39,344 nucleotides of DNA from Bacillota bacterium. Lineage in GTDB: Bacteria; Bacillota; Clostridia; Oscillospirales; Oscillospiraceae. Below the pieces are notes generated by a model that ran no database searches, was not told the DNA's origin, and saw only the letters and a program-made list of their open reading frames with translations. The stretch's first letter is position 1. The number at the start of each line of letters is the position of its first letter. A program made the position numbers and the translations under genes. The stretch lies in contig JALFUQ010000074.1 of NCBI GenBank assembly GCA_022784505.1, positions 1 through 39,344 of the forward strand. The letters run 5' to 3'. Positions 25,629 to 31,963 of the stretch are shown piece after piece.

Positions 25629-25913
25629 TTACTTAACACCTCCGTTGATCTTTTTGACGCCGGTATTGGAAATACGCTCGGCGTCGACATCGGAATCGAT
25701 ATCAGCTTCCATGATACCGATATCCATCTCGCCGCACAGCCGCTCGATGGTCCGGGTGAGCGTGGTCGTTTTGCCGCTGCCGGGCGAAGACATGAGGTTG
25801 AGCATGAAGCATTTATTCTGCTTCATTTCGGCACGAAGTACATCGGCCGCATCGTCGTTTGCCTTAAAAATATTTTGCTTTATTTCATAAACCTTATACT
25901 GTCCCATAGCCAT
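25629..25913 (-). CDS. Truncated HypB-like protein (P-loop half only)
   Basis: 94 residues matching the N-terminal part of HypB, the GTPase that helps load nickel into hydrogenases: NLMSSPGSGKTTT is the P-loop, followed by MEADIDSDVDAERI. Full HypB is about 210-220 residues; here the frame stops right after TGVKKINGGVK, so the GTP-specificity motif (NKxD) and the second metal site are missing. The last codons coincide with the ribosome site of the next gene, as if the 3' part had been deleted up to that site. It lies 14 bases after hypA. The ATG at 25907 is an alternative start. Either a decayed hypB or a very short P-loop protein. Confidence 0.65.
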   Translation of the reverse strand: MAMGQYKVYEIKQNIFKANDDAADVLRAEMKQNKCFMLNLMSSPGSGKTTTLTRTIERLCGEMDIGIMEADIDSDVDAERISNTGVKKINGGVK

Positions 25914-25920
25914 CTCACGC

Positions 25921-25937
25921 CGCCTGCTCAGCAGGCG
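25921..25937. other. Hairpin over the hypA stop codon
   Basis: CGCCTGCT-C-AGCAGGCG, 8-bp perfect arms around one base. On the minus strand the TGA of hypA sits at the centre. No T run follows, so it is not a terminator; it may affect coupling to hypB. Confidence 0.6.
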
Positions 25938-26272
25938 ACTATCTCCTTAATATTCATTTCCTGACCTTGCTGAAGCCATGTGTTGCCGCTTCCGCAATGA
26001 GGACATGTCTTGCCGTATTCGAGCGTGGGATAGGTGTTCTTGCAGTCGTCGCACCATGTTATGGCGGGGATTATCTCGTATTTGAATTCGGTATGCTCAA
26101 TAAGCGGGGTTTTCTTTGCATACCAATTCCAGCAGTCGGCCAGATACTCCGGAACGATGCCGGAAACCTCGCCGAACTCCAGCGTTACAGACTGAATATC
26201 GGTAAGCGAATTTTCTTTTGCGATTTTATCGACCTGTTCTATAACATAGGTCACAATGCTTAGCTCGTGCAT
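25928..26272 (-). CDS. hypA: HypA-like nickel metallochaperone (copy 1)
   Basis: 114 residues. HypA delivers nickel to NiFe hydrogenase with HypB. The nickel-binding start MHE is intact and the zinc site has C74, C77, C90, C93 (CDDC and CPHC). ATG 26272 follows GGAAGG; the frame opens at 26314. It aligns without gaps to the hypA at 37068-37412 (64 of 114 identical by hand count). Both follow the C-terminus of the same kind of Fe-S/FAD oxidoreductase, and no hydrogenase subunit is in view, so the client may not be a hydrogenase. Confidence 0.85.
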   Translation of the reverse strand: MHELSIVTYVIEQVDKIAKENSLTDIQSVTLEFGEVSGIVPEYLADCWNWYAKKTPLIEHTEFKYEIIPAITWCDDCKNTYPTLEYGKTCPHCGSGNTWLQQGQEMNIKEIVAC

Positions 26273-26309
26273 GACAGCCCTTCCTATCGTCAAAAATGTC
26301 GTAATTAGC

Positions 26310-26343
26310 GTCAAAGGTGCGGATATGCTCCGGCACCTTTGAC
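26310..26343. other. Hairpin before hypA copy 1
   Basis: 11-bp perfect arms GTCAAAGGTGC/GCACCTTTGAC with a short inner GGA/TCC stem. It lies between the oxidoreductase remnant and hypA. No T run on either strand; possibly an mRNA processing or stability element. Confidence 0.5.
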
Positions 26344-26359
26344 CTTGCTCCGGGAAAAA

Positions 26360-26542
26360 TTATTTGCCGGAAAGCTGCTTTTTGATTATCTTGACCTGAC
26401 GCTTTGCGGCGTACGGTGCTATTGCCTTGAATTTGTCCTCAGCGGGGATCATCTTGCTGTTCTGCGGACGGTTGCGCTTGAGGTGGATTGCGTCAAATTC
26501 GCACTTTGTGGTGCAGATACCACAGCCGATACACTTGCTTGT
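26360..26542 (-). pseudogene. C-terminal remnant of an Fe-S/FAD oxidoreductase
   Basis: Reading on the minus strand, about 60 codons encode CIGCGICTTKCEFDAIHL followed by SKM, AEDKFKAIAPYA and a lysine-rich end, closely matching the last 60 residues of the large oxidoreductase at the right edge of the window. Upstream of the first Cys the match ends at once and a stop lies in frame 9 codons further (26558-26560). There is no start codon or ribosome site. It is therefore a 5'-deleted gene that kept its place before hypA. Confidence 0.8.
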
Positions 26543-26656
26543 GAATAATATATCAACTCATGAAAGCAGAGTAACTTTTTTGTTCAAAATAGTCAATATA
26601 CATGCCGCAAATTTGACAAATCTCACAAAATTATTGCAAAAAATTTGAGAATAAAC

Positions 26657-26676
26657 ATTGTCGATTAGTTGACAAT
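26657..26676. promoter_or_regulatory. Probable TetR operator
   Basis: Inverted repeat ATTGTC-N8-GACAAT overlapping the -35 box of the TetR gene promoter, well placed for autorepression. Confidence 0.5.
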
Positions 26677-26697
26677 CGCAAACAAATAGTCTAAAAT
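26669..26697 (+). promoter_or_regulatory. Promoter of the TetR gene
   Basis: TTGACA (26669-26674), 17 bases, TAAAAT (26692-26697). Initiation near 26704, about 30 bases before the TTG start. Confidence 0.75.
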
Positions 26698-26733
26698 GTT
26701 TTTAAAACACGAACAGTTTGGCGGGCGGGTTTT

Positions 26734-27339
26734 TTGCAGGATTTGTCGCACAAAGTCAAGGAAAATATAGCAAAATGCGCAATTGAGCTGTTCAAGTCGG
26801 AAGGCTACGATAGCGTTAGTGTCAATGAAATATGCGAGAAGGCAAATGTCTCGAGGTCGGTGTTTTACACGATGTTCAAGGGAAAGCGGGGTATTCTCGA
26901 TTATGTCGTTTCAAAGCCGCAGCAAAATGATGACGAGGGATTTCGCCGCTTTGCGGACGCCGAGAACGATTTTGAACGCATCTGGCAGCTGTTTGAACGG
27001 TTTATATCCATTGCTCTCGATTTTGGGCCGAAGCTGACAAGCAGGCTGTTTATCATGCAGTTTGAGTCGCCTCAGGGAATAAGGGATGCGGTACACGCAC
27101 TTGACGATCTGTTTGCCACGCTCGCAAAAAACTGCGCTAAAAACGGGATAATCGAGACGGAGGAGCCGCCTGAGCTCCTGTCGCGTATTGCGACTGACCT
27201 TATTATTCACGAGCTTTATGTCTGGTGCAGCCAGAACGGGAATTTTTCGCTGCGAGAGCGGGCACGCCAGTACGCCGAGATTGCTTACCATGTCAAGCCG
27301 CAGTACCGAATGACACCGGAGCAGCGTGCGGCGCTGTAA
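26734..27339 (+). CDS. TetR family transcriptional regulator
   Basis: 201 residues with an N-terminal helix-turn-helix: IAKCAIELFKSEGYDSVSVNEICEKANVSRSVFYTMFKGKRGIL, the TetR signature, followed by an all-helical ligand domain with no recognisable ligand class. The start is TTG 26734 after GGCGGGCGGG; the first ATG in frame lies inside the DNA-binding domain. It is divergent from the hypA/dehydratase cluster, so it probably controlled that cluster and itself through the repeat at 26657-26676. Since the first gene of the cluster has lost its 5' end, its current target is uncertain. Confidence 0.88.
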   Translation: MQDLSHKVKENIAKCAIELFKSEGYDSVSVNEICEKANVSRSVFYTMFKGKRGILDYVVSKPQQNDDEGFRRFADAENDFERIWQLFERFISIALDFGPKLTSRLFIMQFESPQGIRDAVHALDDLFATLAKNCAKNGIIETEEPPELLSRIATDLIIHELYVWCSQNGNFSLRERARQYAEIAYHVKPQYRMTPEQRAAL

Positions 27340-27353
27340 GCAAAGCGGTTTGC

Positions 27354-27377
27354 AATGCCCATTATAATGCCCATTAT
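27354..27377 (+). repeat. Tandem 12-bp repeat
   Basis: AATGCCCATTAT occurs twice in direct succession, 15 bases past the TetR stop. Confidence 0.85.
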
Positions 27378-27394
27378 AAATTAAGCAGTCATAA

Positions 27395-27454
27395 CTACCC
27401 TTAAAGCCGGCGGCAGTCGCAAAGCTCGTCACCAAGAAGATCGCAAGAAAGTAA
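27395..27454 (+). pseudogene. Possible C-terminal tail of a lost gene
   Basis: A short frame reading LPLKPAAVAKLVTKKIARK then stop, opened by a stop just upstream. Its basic end resembles enzyme C-termini, and it lies 9 bases before a hypA head on the same strand, like a decayed operon pair. Too short to identify. Confidence 0.3.
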
Positions 27455-27463
27455 TTAGCCGCT

Positions 27464-27574
27464 ATGCACGAGATCGGAGTTGTCCGCTCAATGGTCAAAA
27501 CCGTCACCGATTTTGCCGAGCAAAACGGCATTAAGGATTTTCTCATCCGCGAGATACACATATCCGAAGACTGA
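27464..27574 (+). pseudogene. HypA N-terminal fragment (copy 3)
   Basis: 36 codons beginning MHEIGVVRSMVKTVTDFAEQ and running through the first helix and the start of the first strand (IREIHI) before an early stop. It keeps the nickel-site MHE but lacks the rest, including the zinc domain. It is on the opposite strand to hypA copy 1 and its sequence is closer to other HypA lineages than to copies 1 and 2, so it is not a simple local duplication. Confidence 0.7.
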
Positions 27575-27582
27575 AAACATTT

Positions 27583-27607
27583 GGGCTCCATGTTTACCAT
27601 GGAGCCC
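27583..27607. other. Hairpin adjoining repeat copy 2
   Basis: 10-bp perfect stem GGGCTCCATG/CATGGAGCCC with loop TTTAC. It sits where copy 1 of the repeat has its own GC-rich hairpin. No T run follows. Confidence 0.7.
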
Positions 27608-27653
27608 CTCAGCGTACAAAAAGTCTCTGACTTTTTGTACGCTTCAAAAACGC
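27605..27653 (-). repeat. Interspersed repeat, copy 2 (inverted)
   Basis: The reverse complement runs from GCGTTTTTGAAGCGTAC to CGCTGAGGGG, matching 24184-24233. It contains a perfect 14-bp hairpin (27611-27624 and 27630-27643; AGCGTACAAAAAGT). Copy 1 has a decayed version of this stem. Confidence 0.6.
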
Positions 27654-27715
27654 TACATTTTTTGTAAAAATAAATTTTCACAAAAGATCTCGCTGCGCTC
27701 GTCAAGAAGCCTGAT

Positions 27716-27735
27716 AAAACTGATAAATCAGTTTT
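27716..27735. other. Short AT-rich hairpin
   Basis: AAAACTGAT-AA-ATCAGTTTT, 9-bp perfect arms. Confidence 0.5.
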
Positions 27736-27765
27736 TCAGTCGTTTTTGATGGCTATGATCCAATT

Positions 27766-27790
27766 GCGAGCGGGGGCTTACCCCCCTCGC
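27766..27790. other. GC-rich hairpin
   Basis: GCGAG-C-GGGGG stem against CCCCC-CTCGC with one bulged C and loop CTTA. An alternative pairing uses AGCGGGGG with CCCCCGCT just downstream. It looks like part of an intergenic repeat. Confidence 0.5.
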
Positions 27791-27897
27791 GCTCCCCCGC
27801 TGTACACTTGTCTTTACTAAACAGCTTGGATTTTTAAACAGGCTGTAGTGCTCCATGTCTACATGAAGCCCATTTTAGAAGTGAAAGGAATAAGGTT

Positions 27898-29475
27898 ATG
27901 GAGCTTTATACTAACGCCAGATTCATCTCCTGCGAAAAGGAAAACCGCATTTACACCGCGATGGCGGTAAAGGGCGGTCACATCGTGTGGCTCGGCGATG
28001 AAAGCAGCATCCCTCCGCGCTACGGCAAGGCAAAACGGGTCGATCTCGGCGGCGCGACGGTAACGCCCGCGTTCGGCGACACGCATATGCATTTCGGCTC
28101 GCTGTGCGTTTTTGAGAACACATTCTATCTCATGGATGTCAAAAATTTTGCCGAAGCAAAGGCGGCGGTCAGGCGCTATGCCGACAGTCACCGGAAAAAC
28201 AAGGTGCTCATGGGCTACGGCTGCACCGCGAACACCGTTGCCGAGCATCGGCTGCCCGAAAAGCGCGATCTTGACGACTGGACGGAGCGTCCGCTCATGG
28301 TCATGAAGTACGACGGTCATGCTGCCGTGTGCAACAGCGCAATGCTAGCACTGCTGTCGGATAAGGTGAAATCCGATCCCGGCTGCAATACCGAGACCGG
28401 ATGGCTGTACCAGTCGGCGTTTTATAACGGTGTGAACGAGGCGACGGCGTATATCCCCACGATGGATATTATACGCGGTCTCTCCGGAGGCGCGGAGTAC
28501 CTTGCGTCGGTCGGCATCGGGCTCGTGCACACCGTTGAGGGCGTTGGCTTTGCAAACGATCTGGATATAGACATGATAAAAATACTCGCGCCCGGCCTGC
28601 CGCAGGCGTTCCGCATATTCTTCCAGACCATGGACCTCAAGGCCGTGAAAAAGCACGGCTTCAAGCGCGTCGGCGGCTGCTTCAAGCTTGCCCTCGACGG
28701 CTGCTTCGGCTCAGAGGATGCGGCGCTCAAGGAGCCGTACGCGAACGATCCGAACAACTACGGCGTTTTGAATTATCCGCAGGAGCGCGTGAACGAGTTC
28801 GCCATCGGTGCAAACCGCGAGGGCTGGCAGATAACCATGCACGCCATAGGCGATGCGGCGGTGGAGCAGTGCATAACGGCATATGAGGCGGCTTATGCCG
28901 ATAAGCCGTGGGACGATGCGCGCCATGTGATGATCCATGTCTGCCTTGCAAGCGAGGAGCAGCTAAAGCGCGCGGCAAAGATAAAGCTGTGCATAGCCGC
29001 GCAGTCGCCGTTTATATATTGGAAGCAGGAGCCGGACGAGTATCTGTGCTCGGTGCTCGGCAGAGAGCGCACTGACAGACTAAACGCGCTGGGAACGATG
29101 CACCGCCTCGGACTTGTCGTAGGCGACGGCTCCGACGGACCGTGCACGCGTCCAAAGCCCCTGTACGGTATGGCGTGCTCCGTAAATCATCCCAATCCGG
29201 ACGAGCGCATATCGCGTCTCGACGCGCTGCGCATGATAACGGCAAATCCCGCGTATATGAGCCATGAGGAGAATAAACGCGGCACTCTTGCACCCGGTAT
29301 GATTGCCGATTTCGTCGTTCTCGGCGATGATCCGCTCACCGCGGAGGATATAGCGGGCATCGAGGTCAAGGCACTCTATCTGCACGGCAAGAAGCATGTT
29401 GCAAAAAAGATAGGCGTCGCCGGACTTCTGGCTCGGGCGATAATAAAACGGATCACCCAAAGAGAATACATATGA
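27898..29475 (+). CDS. Amidohydrolase family protein (YtcJ type)
   Basis: 525 residues of the metal-dependent amidohydrolase superfamily. The N-terminal strand region ends with the metal motif HxH at His63/His65 (FGDTHMHFG), later come TMHAIGDAA (metal His), a His in MIHVC, and the catalytic Asp region GDGSDGPC; the C-terminus returns to the small beta domain with APGMIADFVVLGDDP. YtcJ-like enzymes hydrolyse amide or related bonds of diverse small molecules; the substrate is not predictable. AAGGAATAAGG precedes the ATG. It is followed by a terminator and then a GntR gene on the same strand, which may regulate it. Confidence 0.88.
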   Translation: MELYTNARFISCEKENRIYTAMAVKGGHIVWLGDESSIPPRYGKAKRVDLGGATVTPAFGDTHMHFGSLCVFENTFYLMDVKNFAEAKAAVRRYADSHRKNKVLMGYGCTANTVAEHRLPEKRDLDDWTERPLMVMKYDGHAAVCNSAMLALLSDKVKSDPGCNTETGWLYQSAFYNGVNEATAYIPTMDIIRGLSGGAEYLASVGIGLVHTVEGVGFANDLDIDMIKILAPGLPQAFRIFFQTMDLKAVKKHGFKRVGGCFKLALDGCFGSEDAALKEPYANDPNNYGVLNYPQERVNEFAIGANREGWQITMHAIGDAAVEQCITAYEAAYADKPWDDARHVMIHVCLASEEQLKRAAKIKLCIAAQSPFIYWKQEPDEYLCSVLGRERTDRLNALGTMHRLGLVVGDGSDGPCTRPKPLYGMACSVNHPNPDERISRLDALRMITANPAYMSHEENKRGTLAPGMIADFVVLGDDPLTAEDIAGIEVKALYLHGKKHVAKKIGVAGLLARAIIKRITQREYI

Positions 29476-29506
29476 CAAAAAAGCTTCCCTCGGGGAAGCT
29501 TTTTTG
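29476..29506 (+). terminator. Terminator after the amidohydrolase
   Basis: 14-bp stem CAAAAAAGCTTCCC/GGGAAGCTTTTTTG with loop TCG. The left arm directly abuts the stop codon. Strong. Confidence 0.88.
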
Positions 29507-29535
29507 TTGCATTTTGAGTTATTATGCAGTAAAAT
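29507..29535 (+). promoter_or_regulatory. Promoter of the GntR gene
   Basis: TTGCAT (29507-29512), 17 bases, TAAAAT (29530-29535), starting right after the previous terminator. Initiation near 29542. Confidence 0.55.
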
Positions 29536-29562
29536 ACCTTTCGTATTAAAATGCAATATCAA

Positions 29563-29586
29563 GGATGCAGCTCAATTTTTGCATCC
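29563..29586 (+). promoter_or_regulatory. Hairpin in the GntR leader
   Basis: GGATGCA-N10-TGCATCC lies between the predicted transcription start and the GAGGTG ribosome site. It could be an operator or a leader hairpin. Confidence 0.4.
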
Positions 29587-29603
29587 GCTTCCGAGGTGTT
29601 TTT

Positions 29604-30341
29604 ATGAATAAAGCTCAATTTCAGTCTTATTTGGAAAACAGCAGCTCACCCAAGCTGCGTGATGTGGTCTCGCAGATGCTCTATGACGAGATAGTGTCCC
29701 TGCGCATCGCTCCGGGCACGAAGCTCAATGTCAACAGCATTGCCTCCGCCCTCGGGATATCAAGAACGCCGGTCGCCGAGGCTATCGTTAATTTGTGCGA
29801 GCAGGGCTTTGTGGTGTCAAAGCCGAACACCAGCGGCTATTATGTCATCGACCTGAGCCTGAGCGATATGATAGATCTTTACAGCGTGCGCGCGGCGATA
29901 GAGTGCGAGGCCGCCGCCCTGTGCACGGAGCGTGCAAGCGCCGAAACGGTTGCCGAGCTTGAGAAGCTTGCCGACGAGTTTACCGACTGCGTCATTCGCA
30001 AGGACTACGACGGCATGATCGCCACCGACATGCCCTTTCACAGCCTCATCGTCGAGTCCTGCGGCAACAGCTACATTCAAAAGTGCTACGAGATGCTGCT
30101 GCCGAATTTGACGATGTATCAGTCGTCGATGATAAAGTTTATCAGTAACTCCGAGGAAAATCCGTGGTCGTCGAGCGTGATTTATAACCACGCTGCCGTT
30201 GTCTCGGCTATAAAGATGCACATCCCTGAGCTTGCCCGTCAGGCCATGACCGACCATGTCACCTCGAGCCTCAACTTCACCATGTTCTCCGGCGGCGGCG
30301 CAGACCCGTTCTCGACCGTGAGAAACACAAGAAAAAAGTGA
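29604..30341 (+). CDS. GntR family regulator, FCD subfamily
   Basis: 245 residues: N-terminal winged helix (LYDEIVSLRIAPGTKLNVNSIASALGISRTPVAEAI region, about residues 26-65), then an all-helical FCD domain whose metal-binding Asp and His are suggested by MPFHSLIVESCGN and a later NHAAVVSA. FCD regulators bind small carboxylic or sugar acids. ATG 29604 follows GAGGTG; a frame extension to 29565 would start inside the leader hairpin. Neighbours are an amidohydrolase and an AGCS symporter, both plausible targets. Confidence 0.9.
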   Translation: MNKAQFQSYLENSSSPKLRDVVSQMLYDEIVSLRIAPGTKLNVNSIASALGISRTPVAEAIVNLCEQGFVVSKPNTSGYYVIDLSLSDMIDLYSVRAAIECEAAALCTERASAETVAELEKLADEFTDCVIRKDYDGMIATDMPFHSLIVESCGNSYIQKCYEMLLPNLTMYQSSMIKFISNSEENPWSSSVIYNHAAVVSAIKMHIPELARQAMTDHVTSSLNFTMFSGGGADPFSTVRNTRKK

Positions 30342-30344
30342 GAT

Positions 30345-30379
30345 AAAAAATCGATGGTTTTTTAAACCATCGATTTTTT
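30345..30379. terminator. Bidirectional terminator
   Basis: 16-bp perfect stem AAAAAATCGATGGTTT/AAACCATCGATTTTTT with loop TTT, between converging GntR and AGCS genes. A and T runs on both sides. Confidence 0.9.
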
Positions 30380-30392
30380 TGTTGTCTAAATT

Positions 30393-31841
30393 TTACTCCC
30401 AGCAGTCGGTTTTGCCGGCAAGGCCGATGTCGGCAGACTTGAACTCAGGGGACTTGCCCTCCTTGCGCTGCTTTTTGTAATCCTTCAAAGCCGCAATAGC
30501 CCGGCCGCCGAGGATGAGGATGACGGGCACATTGATGACTACCATGATGCCCTGGAGCATATCTGCGGTGTCCCAAACGACGCCGGCAGAGAGTATCGCA
30601 CCGACGAAGACCAGAACGGTCGCAACAATGCGGAAGCAGGTGATAAACGCCTTGCTGGGCTTGCGCTTGAGGATAAATCTCAGGCAGCCCTCGCAGTAAT
30701 AGTAGTTACCGAGGAGCGTGGTGAACGCAAACAGGGTCAGCGCCGCTGCGATGAAGATCGGGCCTGCTGCGCCGAGGGATGCAAATATGGAGTCCTGAAT
30801 GAAGTTTGCCGCATTGGCGCTGCCGTCGGCATTGATGTAGGCTGCGGAGTTGATGCCGCCGGATCTGAGCTGGCCGCACAGGCACATGAAAGCGGTCGCC
30901 GTGCAGATCAGCAGCGTGTCGATAAACACGGACAGCATCTGGACAAGACCCTGCTTAGCAGGATGCGCGACATCTGCGCTTGCCGCGGCATTGGGGGCAG
31001 AGCCCATGCCCGCCTCGTTAGAGTAAAGGCCGCGCTTGATGCCCCACATGATGCACGAGCCGGTGAAGCCGCCGAAAATTGCCTTAAAGTCAAATGCACT
31101 GACGAATATCGCCTTGAACATTGCGGGGATGTATGCAATATTCATGACGAGTATCACGAGTGAGACGATGACGTACAGCACACCCATGATGGGGACGAGA
31201 ACGCCGGTGATCTTCGTAAGACGCAGGCCGCCGCCGAGGACGCATGCGCCGAACAGAACGGCGAGGATGCCGCCGATTATGTACGGAGTGGTCTCGGGAT
31301 CATAGAAGCTAAAGCCGCCGAAGGTCGACTGGGTATTATACGCAGCGAGCATATTGTAGCCCACAGCATAGGTGAGGATGAGAACTATCGCAAAGATAAC
31401 GCCGAGCCAGCGCTGCTTGAGACCGTCCTGCATATAGTACGACGGTCCACCGTAGCTCGTGCCGTCTTTGTCCTTGCGCTTATAGATCTGCGCAAGCGTG
31501 GACTCGATGAACGCGGAAGCGCCGCCGAAGATGGCGGTTATCCACATCCAGAAGATTGCGCCCGGGCCGCCGAGGACGAGCGCCGAGGCAACGCCGATGA
31601 TGTTGCCCGTGCCGACACGGGATGCGGTGGAGACCATGAGCGCACCGAACGATGATACGCTGCCCTTCTCCTTGGGCTTTTCGCTGACGACCTTTATAGA
31701 CTCGCCGAACAGGCTTATCTGCAAAAGTCCCGTGCGGATAGTGAAGTACACACCCGCAACGAGCAGGAACAGCGGCACAATGTACGGCTGGTACAGCACA
31801 CCGCTGATGGCGTTTATAACGCCGTCAATTTTTTCTACCAT
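30393..31841 (-). CDS. AGCS family sodium/alanine (glycine) symporter
   Basis: 482 residues with about ten membrane helices. Family marks: SRVGTGNIIGVASAL in the Na-binding first half, AFIESTLAQIYK, GGPSYYMQ, and GLYSNEAGMGSAPNAAA, the AGCS signature. It imports alanine or glycine with sodium. The AGAGAG site before the ATG is weak. It is transcribed alone from a promoter back-to-back with that of the MFS gene. No glycine riboswitch fits in the short leader. Confidence 0.93.
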   Translation of the reverse strand: MVEKIDGVINAISGVLYQPYIVPLFLLVAGVYFTIRTGLLQISLFGESIKVVSEKPKEKGSVSSFGALMVSTASRVGTGNIIGVASALVLGGPGAIFWMWITAIFGGASAFIESTLAQIYKRKDKDGTSYGGPSYYMQDGLKQRWLGVIFAIVLILTYAVGYNMLAAYNTQSTFGGFSFYDPETTPYIIGGILAVLFGACVLGGGLRLTKITGVLVPIMGVLYVIVSLVILVMNIAYIPAMFKAIFVSAFDFKAIFGGFTGSCIMWGIKRGLYSNEAGMGSAPNAAASADVAHPAKQGLVQMLSVFIDTLLICTATAFMCLCGQLRSGGINSAAYINADGSANAANFIQDSIFASLGAAGPIFIAAALTLFAFTTLLGNYYYCEGCLRFILKRKPSKAFITCFRIVATVLVFVGAILSAGVVWDTADMLQGIMVVINVPVILILGGRAIAALKDYKKQRKEGKSPEFKSADIGLAGKTDCWE

Positions 31842-31882
31842 GTGGTTCTCTCTTTCTTCGTTGTATTTTGAACGATGTTAAC

Positions 31883-31911
31883 ATTATATACACAATTTGC
31901 CTTGTTTGCAA
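31883..31911 (-). promoter_or_regulatory. Promoter of the AGCS symporter
   Basis: Minus-strand TTGCAA (31906-31911), 17 bases, TATAAT (31883-31888). Initiation near 31876 gives a leader of about 35 bases. Confidence 0.65.
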
Positions 31912-31928
31912 CATTAAATTTATGTTGA

Positions 31929-31957
31929 TTGTCAAACGCAAGTGCTCATGATATAAT
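31929..31957 (+). promoter_or_regulatory. Promoter of the MFS gene, leaderless
   Basis: TTGTCA (31929-31934), 17 bases, TATAAT (31952-31957). The predicted start of transcription coincides with the ATG at 31964, which has no ribosome site upstream. Confidence 0.75.
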
Positions 31958-31963
31958 AAATGT

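Larger units (their letters stand above)
27340..27897. other. Gene-poor stretch with gene fragments and hairpins
   Basis: No complete gene. It holds a 12-bp tandem repeat, a short gene tail, a hypA head, several strong hairpins and repeat copy 2, described separately. The last 100 bases before the amidohydrolase gene contain no promoter I can recognise. Confidence 0.7.

Noticed and set aside
27340..27897. CRISPR array or insertion sequence in the hairpin-rich region
   Set aside because: No regular repeat-spacer pattern and no transposase; only two repeat copies in inverted orientation.
31842..31963. Glycine riboswitch before the AGCS symporter
   Set aside because: The leader is about 35 bases long and has no aptamer-like structure.
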